This document shows positions 60,231-64,000 of a DNA stretch of 64,000 nt, piece after piece; within the stretch, counting starts at the first letter, position 1, and each line of letters opens with the position of its first letter. The DNA comes from Methyloversatilis discipulorum (GTDB lineage Bacteria > Pseudomonadota > Gammaproteobacteria > Burkholderiales > Rhodocyclaceae): the NCBI RefSeq assembly GCF_018780585.1, contig NZ_JADMJL010000041.1, positions 22,494 to 86,493 of the forward strand, in the 5' to 3' direction. The notes under the pieces were generated by a model that saw only the letters and a list, made by a program, of their open reading frames with translations, was not told the origin of the DNA and made no database searches. Position numbers and translations under genes: made by a program.

Positions 60231-60806
60231 TTAATCCTTGCTCGCCTCGACCGCGATGTCGATCGTCACCTCGTCGCCGACGTTCGGGGCGTACTTGCCC
60301 ATGTTGAAGTCGGTGCGCTTGACGGTGACCGTGGCGTTGGCGCCGATGGCGTCCTTCTTGGTCATCGGATGCGGCATCGAATGGAAGCTGGTCACCTTCA
60401 GCGTCACCGGCTTGCTCACGCCCTTCAGCGTCAGCGTGCCGTCGACCGCGACCGGCTTGTCCCCGTCGAACACCACCTTGGTCGACTTGAAGGTGGCGGT
60501 CGGGTAGCGGGCGGTGTCGAGGAAATCCTCGGCCTGGATGTGCTCGTTGAACAGCGACGAACCGGTGCTGACCGACTTCGTGTCGATGGTGATATCCACC
60601 GCGCCGGTCTTCGCCGCGCGGTCCAGCGTGATCGTGCCGGAAGTCTTGTCGAAACGGCTCAGCTGGGTCGAGTAGCCGAAGTGGCTGTACGAGAAGCGCG
60701 GAAAGCTGTGGTTCGGGTCGAGCTTGAAGGTTTCCGGCGCGGCCAGCGCGGGGGCGGCGACAGCGGCGAGAGCGAGCGAGGCGATGAGGGTTTTCAGCGA
60801 GGTCAT
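60231..60806 (-). CDS. YceI-family periplasmic protein
   Basis: 191 residues: signal peptide (about 1-21, SLALAAVAAPALAA) and a YceI lipocalin-like barrel (FKLDPNHSFPRFSYSHFGYS, FDKTSGTITLDRAAKTGAVD, ISTG-type middle and KRTDFNMGKYAPNVGDEV end). YceI proteins bind polyisoprenoids. It lies directly downstream of a cytochrome b561 gene, a common pairing. ATG at 60806 has a GGAGAA ribosome site; an ATATATATAT run at about 60831-60842 precedes it and may carry a promoter. Confidence 0.93.
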   Translation of the reverse strand: MTSLKTLIASLALAAVAAPALAAPETFKLDPNHSFPRFSYSHFGYSTQLSRFDKTSGTITLDRAAKTGAVDITIDTKSVSTGSSLFNEHIQAEDFLDTARYPTATFKSTKVVFDGDKPVAVDGTLTLKGVSKPVTLKVTSFHSMPHPMTKKDAIGANATVTVKRTDFNMGKYAPNVGDEVTIDIAVEASKD

Positions 60807-60862
60807 GGCGGTTCTCCGGTTTGGGTACATCTATATATATATGCAGCGAGGGTGAGGGCGGC

Positions 60863-61450
60863 TCAGCCGCCGGAAGTCATCTTCACCAGCGTGCGGTCAC
60901 GCAGGACGAAGTGGTGGTACAGCGCGGCCCCGGCGTGGCCCAGCACGAGCAGCCAGATCAGCCAGGCGCCAAGCACATCCTTGTGGATGAAGTCGATCGG
61001 CTTTTCGAAGGTCTTGAAGTCCAGACCCATGCCTTCGGCCACCACGCTCTGGAACAGCGCGGTGCTCTCGAACTTCGGAATCTCGAACAGGAAGAAGAAA
61101 TCCGTGTTCACGCCGGTGCCGAGGTAGCCGGTGATCGGCGCGACGATCATCACTGCGTAAAGCGCCAGATGGCCCATATGGGCGGCGAGGTGCGCCAGCG
61201 GCGTACCCGGCTCGTCAGCGGGCGCGCGGTTCATCAGGCGCCAGATCACACGCAGCGCCACGATGACGGCGATGCTGACGCCGACCGACAGATGGATCTG
61301 CAGCGCGGTCATGTTCTCCGGCGTCTGCTTTTCGGTGAACCACTGGCGGTAATAGACCGACACGTAGGCGGCGAGAAAGAGCGCCGCCGTCGTCCAGTGG
61401 AACCACTTGGCGATGCGGCCGTAGCTGTCGGCGGTGTTCTTCAGGCTCAT
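60863..61450 (-). CDS. Cytochrome b561-type membrane protein
   Basis: 195 residues with four membrane helices and heme-ligand His candidates in KWFHWTTAALF, ALQIHLSVGV, MGHLALYAVM and LVLGHAGAALYHHF. It passes electrons across or within the inner membrane, probably from quinol. Its ATG overlaps the stop of the dioxygenase gene (ATGA), and YceI follows. Confidence 0.92.
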   Translation of the reverse strand: MSLKNTADSYGRIAKWFHWTTAALFLAAYVSVYYRQWFTEKQTPENMTALQIHLSVGVSIAVIVALRVIWRLMNRAPADEPGTPLAHLAAHMGHLALYAVMIVAPITGYLGTGVNTDFFFLFEIPKFESTALFQSVVAEGMGLDFKTFEKPIDFIHKDVLGAWLIWLLVLGHAGAALYHHFVLRDRTLVKMTSGG

Positions 61451-62280
61451 TGCAGCGCTCCTTGCGCGGGGGTGAAGGCCCAGGCGTCCATCGCCAGCAC
61501 ATAGTCGTCGATGCCGGCGTGGAAGCGCTCGGCGGTTGCCCCTTCGCCCGCCGCGCCGAGTGCGACGAAGAAGGGCAGCAGGTGTTCCTCGCTCGGGTGG
61601 GCGCGCACGGCGTCCGGCGCGCGTCGGCGGTAGTCGAGCAGTGCGTCGGTGTCGCCCGCCGCCAGCCGTCCGGCGAACCAGTCAGCAAAGGCGCGCACAT
61701 AGGCAGGCGTGCGGCCGTCGCCGTGGGCGACGATCTGCCAGTCGCGCAGGTTGTGTGTGAGGTTGCCGGAGCCGAGCACGCGCAGGCCTTGCGCCGCCAG
61801 CGGCGCCAGCGCCCGGCCCAGCCGGTAGGCGCCCTCGGCGCCGCCGCGGCTCTGCAGCGACAGCGGAATCACCGGCACGTCGGCGTCGGGGTACATCAGG
61901 CGCAGCGGCACCCAGGCGCCGTGATCGAGGCCGCGTTCGGCGTCGAGCTGCACCGGCAGGCCGGCGTCCTCGATGGCCGAGGCAACGATGCCCGCCAGTT
62001 CGCGGCAGCCGGTCGCCGGGTAGCGGATCGCATACAGCTCGGGCGGGAAGCCGTAGAAATCGTGAATGGTGTCCAGCCGGTCGGCGGTGCCGACCGTGGG
62101 TACGGTGCGGTCCCAGTGCGCGCTGACCGCGACGATGGCGCGCGGCCGCGGCAGCAGGTCGGCCTTCGCCTTCAGCGCCGCACCGGCCGCACCCGGGCGC
62201 AGCGCAAAGGTCGGCGCGCCGTGCGGTACGAAGAGGCTGGACGGGTAGGTGTGCAGTGCGGCGGTGCTCATGGCGGACAT
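61447..62280 (-). CDS. ygiD: DODA-type extradiol dioxygenase (YgiD-like)
   Basis: 277 residues. The class III ring-cleavage motifs are present: FVPHGAPTFAL, VSAHWD, LDHGAWVPLRLMYP and GSGNLTHNLRDW. E. coli YgiD opens 4,5-DOPA in a zinc/iron-dependent reaction; the physiological substrate is unknown. A second in-frame ATG at 62271 is an equally possible start. Divergent from the lysR gene, which probably controls this three-gene operon. Confidence 0.93.
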   Translation of the reverse strand: MSAMSTAALHTYPSSLFVPHGAPTFALRPGAAGAALKAKADLLPRPRAIVAVSAHWDRTVPTVGTADRLDTIHDFYGFPPELYAIRYPATGCRELAGIVASAIEDAGLPVQLDAERGLDHGAWVPLRLMYPDADVPVIPLSLQSRGGAEGAYRLGRALAPLAAQGLRVLGSGNLTHNLRDWQIVAHGDGRTPAYVRAFADWFAGRLAAGDTDALLDYRRRAPDAVRAHPSEEHLLPFFVALGAAGEGATAERFHAGIDDYVLAMDAWAFTPAQGALQ

Positions 62281-62366
62281 CCGTGATTCGATGACTGCAG
62301 CTTAGTCATTCCGGCTTGTCCGAAATAGACGACAATCCGCAAATACTCGTTGCAGGAATAGCAACA
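62281..62366. promoter_or_regulatory. Divergent promoter region between dioxygenase operon and LysR gene
   Basis: An 86-base gap shared by two divergent genes. TTC (62309-62311) and GAA (62322-62324) form an imperfect inverted repeat of LysR-box type. GTTGC (62349-62353) and GCAAC (62361-62365) form a small hairpin with the AGGA ribosome site of the lysR message in its loop. Confidence 0.4.
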
Positions 62367-63254
62367 ATGGATCGACTCGACGCCATGCAGCTCTTCGTTC
62401 GCGTGACTGAACTGGGCAGCTTTTCCGCCGTCGCCCAGCAGATGGGTGTTGCCCGCTCGGTGGTCACCCGTCAGATCGCCGCGCTCGAAGCCCACCTCGG
62501 CGCCAAGTTGCTGGCGCGCAGCACGCGCCGGCTGTCGCTCACCTCGGCCGGCACCGCCTATCTGGAGAAATGCCGCGTCATCCTGAACCTGGTCGAAGCC
62601 GCCGAAACCGGCATCGCCGAAGAGCGGCAGACGCCGCGCGGCCCGATCCGCGTCGGCGCGCCGCTGAGCTACGGCCTGAAACGCCTGTCGCCGCTGCTGC
62701 TCGATTTCGCCGAGCACTACCCGGAAGTCACGCTCGACATCGACTACAACGACCGCCGCGTGAACCTGATTGAAGAGGGCATGGACATCGCCATCCGCGT
62801 CACCGCGAAGCTCGACCCAGCCACCGTCGCGCGCCGCATCGGCACGAGCCGGCTGATCGCCGTCGCCTCACCCGACTACCTCGCCCGCCACGGTGCGCCG
62901 GCCACGCCGGAAGATCTGGCGAACCACGCCTGCCTCGGCTACACCGCCGTTGCCACCCAGCCGAGTTGGACCTTCACCACGCCCGACGGCCGCACCGTCA
63001 CCGTGCCGCTGCGCAGCCCGCTCACCGCCAGCAACGGCGACGTGCTGACCGAAGCCGCCGCCCGCGGCATGGGCCTCACCTGCCAGCCCGATTTCATCCT
63101 CGACCCCTGGCTGGCCGACGGCCGGCTGCTGCCTGTGCTCACCGACTGCGCGACACCGGAACTGGGCGTGTATGCCGTGCTGCCCGGCAACCGGCATGTT
63201 CCGCACCGGGTCCGGGTGCTGATGGACTGGTTGGCCGAAAGGCTGATGGCATAG
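62367..63254 (+). CDS. LysR-family transcriptional regulator
   Basis: 295 residues. N-terminal winged helix (MDRLDAMQLFVRVTELGSFS, ARSVVTRQIAALEAHLGAKL) and a C-terminal effector-binding fold (GPIRVGAPLSYGLKRL, GMDIAIRVTAKLDP). ATG at 62367 is the family start and has an AGGA ribosome site. By LysR custom it should control the divergent dioxygenase-cytochrome b561-YceI operon. Confidence 0.95.
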   Translation: MDRLDAMQLFVRVTELGSFSAVAQQMGVARSVVTRQIAALEAHLGAKLLARSTRRLSLTSAGTAYLEKCRVILNLVEAAETGIAEERQTPRGPIRVGAPLSYGLKRLSPLLLDFAEHYPEVTLDIDYNDRRVNLIEEGMDIAIRVTAKLDPATVARRIGTSRLIAVASPDYLARHGAPATPEDLANHACLGYTAVATQPSWTFTTPDGRTVTVPLRSPLTASNGDVLTEAAARGMGLTCQPDFILDPWLADGRLLPVLTDCATPELGVYAVLPGNRHVPHRVRVLMDWLAERLMA

Positions 63255-63285
63255 TTGGACACAGCCTGTTCGGGTACATTCCGGA

Positions 63286-63324
63286 TGACCGCAGATGAGA
63301 GATTGAAGGGGTGAGGTTTTTCAT
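63286..63324 (-). pseudogene. Remnant of an integron integrase gene start (intI)
   Basis: ATG at 63324 followed by 13 codons, MKNLTPSISHLRS. They align without gaps to the start of class 1 IntI1 as I recall it (MKTATAPLPPLRS; M, K, T, L, R, S shared). The ATG is 12 bases from the LexA-like box, the same distance as in intI1. After about 63286 the similarity ends and the sequence is the region behind lysR, so the rest of the gene appears deleted. Confidence 0.55.
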
Positions 63325-63334
63325 CGCTGTTTAA

Positions 63335-63354
63335 TACTGGATGAATATACAGCA
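63335..63354 (-). promoter_or_regulatory. LexA-like (SOS) box at the integrase promoter position
   Basis: TACTGGATGAATATACAGCA fits the CTG-N10-CAG SOS consensus closely. Many integron integrase promoters carry such a box at this place, between the integrase start and attI. Confidence 0.65.
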
Positions 63355-63467
63355 TGGCGCGCCAAAACCGTGAGCCTGAAACCGTTTCGGAACGCTCACC
63401 CCAGCCCGTTTATCCGGCAGCCTCCGTAGTTATGGCGCAAAACTGCGCCAGAAAACAAAGTTAGGAC
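63353..63467 (+). other. attI: Integron attI-like recombination site
   Basis: The 108 bases from the LexA-like box to the crossover base match the spacing in class 1 integrons. The site ends GAAAACAAAG^TTAGGAC, nearly the end of attI1 as I recall it (AAAACAAAG^TTAGRC). The crossover is between G63460 and T63461. An inverted repeat (GGCGCA...TGCGCC, 63434-63449) lies just before. Confidence 0.65.
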
Positions 63468-63947
63468 TCACAACAATGACTATCTCGATGCTTCGTAAAG
63501 AGTCTGAAGGAAAGCTGGAGTTCTTCCCACCAGCTTCGTCGGATAAAATTCATGAACTGACAAAGCGATTTCATGGTTTTTCACTAACCGAGTACATAGC
63601 CTTCCTACATGAAAGCAATGGTGTGGGCGAATTGTTCTCTGAAGGCTCTCTTCGCTTCGTTCGTAATATGATTTTGTTTGATTTAGACGAAGCATTGCAT
63701 TGGTCTCAAGCTGCTTATCAAGACTCGCACTTAGTTATTGGTGCTCCTGGCGTTGATGGCATCTTCTTTGTTTTGGATCAAAAAGGTCAACAAGTCTTTG
63801 CTCACATGCCAATTGATAACGAATTTGTGAAAGTAGCTGATTCAGTATTTGATCTTTTATCAAAGTCACTGGCTGGTGAGTTACGGCTGTGAGTCCTAAC
63901 AAGTCGTTCAAGCCGACGGCGCTACGCGCCGCGGCTTAACTCCAGCG
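63461..63947 (+). mobile_element. Integron gene cassette, intact, 487 bp
   Basis: Bounded by the two G^TT crossover points (63460/63461 and 63947/63948). The left boundary GTTAGGACTCACA (63460-63472) and the right TGTGAGTCCTAAC (63888-63900) are a perfect 13-bp inverted repeat, as expected when the cassette's own R'' and R' half-sites are split on insertion. Base composition is clearly AT-richer than the rest of the window. One gene almost fills it. Confidence 0.88.
63476..63892 (+). CDS. Cassette-encoded SMI1/KNR4-like protein
   Basis: 138 residues. FSLTEYIAFLHESNGVGELF fits the SMI1/KNR4 entry motif (.P..Y..FL..NNG.G), and IGAPGVDGIFFVLDQKGQQV with KVADSVFDLLSKSL fits its end. The superfamily contains many immunity proteins against polymorphic or contact-dependent toxins; no toxin gene is visible. 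Start lies 15 bases into the cassette without a strong ribosome site; the stop codon falls inside the boundary repeat. Codon use differs from every neighbour, consistent with transfer. Confidence 0.8.
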   Translation: MTISMLRKESEGKLEFFPPASSDKIHELTKRFHGFSLTEYIAFLHESNGVGELFSEGSLRFVRNMILFDLDEALHWSQAAYQDSHLVIGAPGVDGIFFVLDQKGQQVFAHMPIDNEFVKVADSVFDLLSKSLAGELRL

Positions 63948-63954
63948 TTGAGGC
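63893..63954 (+). other. attC: attC recombination site of the cassette
   Basis: About 60 bp: R'' GTCCTAAC (63893-63900), L'' TCGTTCAAGCCG, a GGCGC-TAC-GCGCC stem-loop at the centre, L' CGGCTTAACTCCAGC, and R' GTTGAGGC (63947-63954). It closely follows the aadA1-type 59-base element. The right half-site continues into DNA that leaves the window at 64000. Confidence 0.92.
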
Positions 63955-64000
63955 TGTAGAAAAACCCCCTTCCCACCCTCGCCCGTTCACATGCCGTTGT

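Noticed and set aside
60831..60843. ATATATATAT run as a special element
   Set aside because: Short, single, and in a promoter-sized gap; best seen as part of an ordinary AT-rich promoter.

Overview
The window is high-GC chromosomal DNA from a betaproteobacterium, most likely of the Rhodocyclales (a Methyloversatilis/Thauera-like genome). This assignment is inferred from gene order and protein style, not from a search. Supporting signs are the tsaD // rpsU-yqeY-dnaG-rpoD block, the leuS-lptE-holA-proA block, many GTG/TTG starts, ATGA/GTGA stop-start overlaps, and REP-type palindromes. About 56 protein genes and one tRNA are supported.

Layout. 1-2155 (-): an HD-GYP response regulator and a PAS sensor cut by the left edge. 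2360-3751: a membrane-anchored TAXI binding protein. 3800-9646: a tripartite RND multidrug efflux operon behind a promoter that contains a 20-bp TetR/AcrR-type operator, convergent with a bactofilin gene (to 10234). 10586-13828: a GlrK / QseG-like lipoprotein / GlrR sigma-54 two-component operon. 14012-17095: BON protein, flavodiiron-type metallo-hydrolase, tRNA-Ile(CAU), AP-superfamily phosphatase, CBS protein. 17153-23058: the macromolecular-synthesis block rpoD-dnaG-yqeY-rpsU with divergent tsaD. 23065-25173: plsY, folB, ogt and a chalcone-isomerase-like protein. 25373-28108: a Slam-like outer-membrane protein next to a FecR-domain protein, a candidate type XI secretion pair. 28152-34345: marC, proA, holA, lptE, leuS. 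34440-39224: MscS channel, UvrD-type helicase, Sel1 protein, poly-gamma-glutamate hydrolase-like protein. 39256-44919: a c-di-GMP cluster (binding protein co-translated with a GGDEF-EAL protein, then a diguanylate cyclase). 45047-52748: two orphan ParA ATPases, one with a tiny Gly-rich membrane protein and one inside an oxidoreductase operon, then a CPA2 antiporter. 52767-58147: His-rich repeat protein, hydrolase, chemoreceptor, TRAP DctQM. 58148-60230: two genes among dense REP palindromes. 60231-63254: YceI, cytochrome b561, extradiol dioxygenase and a divergent LysR regulator.

The right end (63286-63954) is the most striking part. It holds a LexA-like box, an attI-like site and one intact gene cassette (an SMI1/KNR4-like protein) closed by a textbook attC. 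Where the integron integrase should be, only about 13 codons of an intI start remain, fused to DNA downstream of lysR. The second most interesting part is the Slam-like/FecR pair. Many start sites were moved inward from the longest open frame where a ribosome binding site, signal peptide or family N-terminus supported it.
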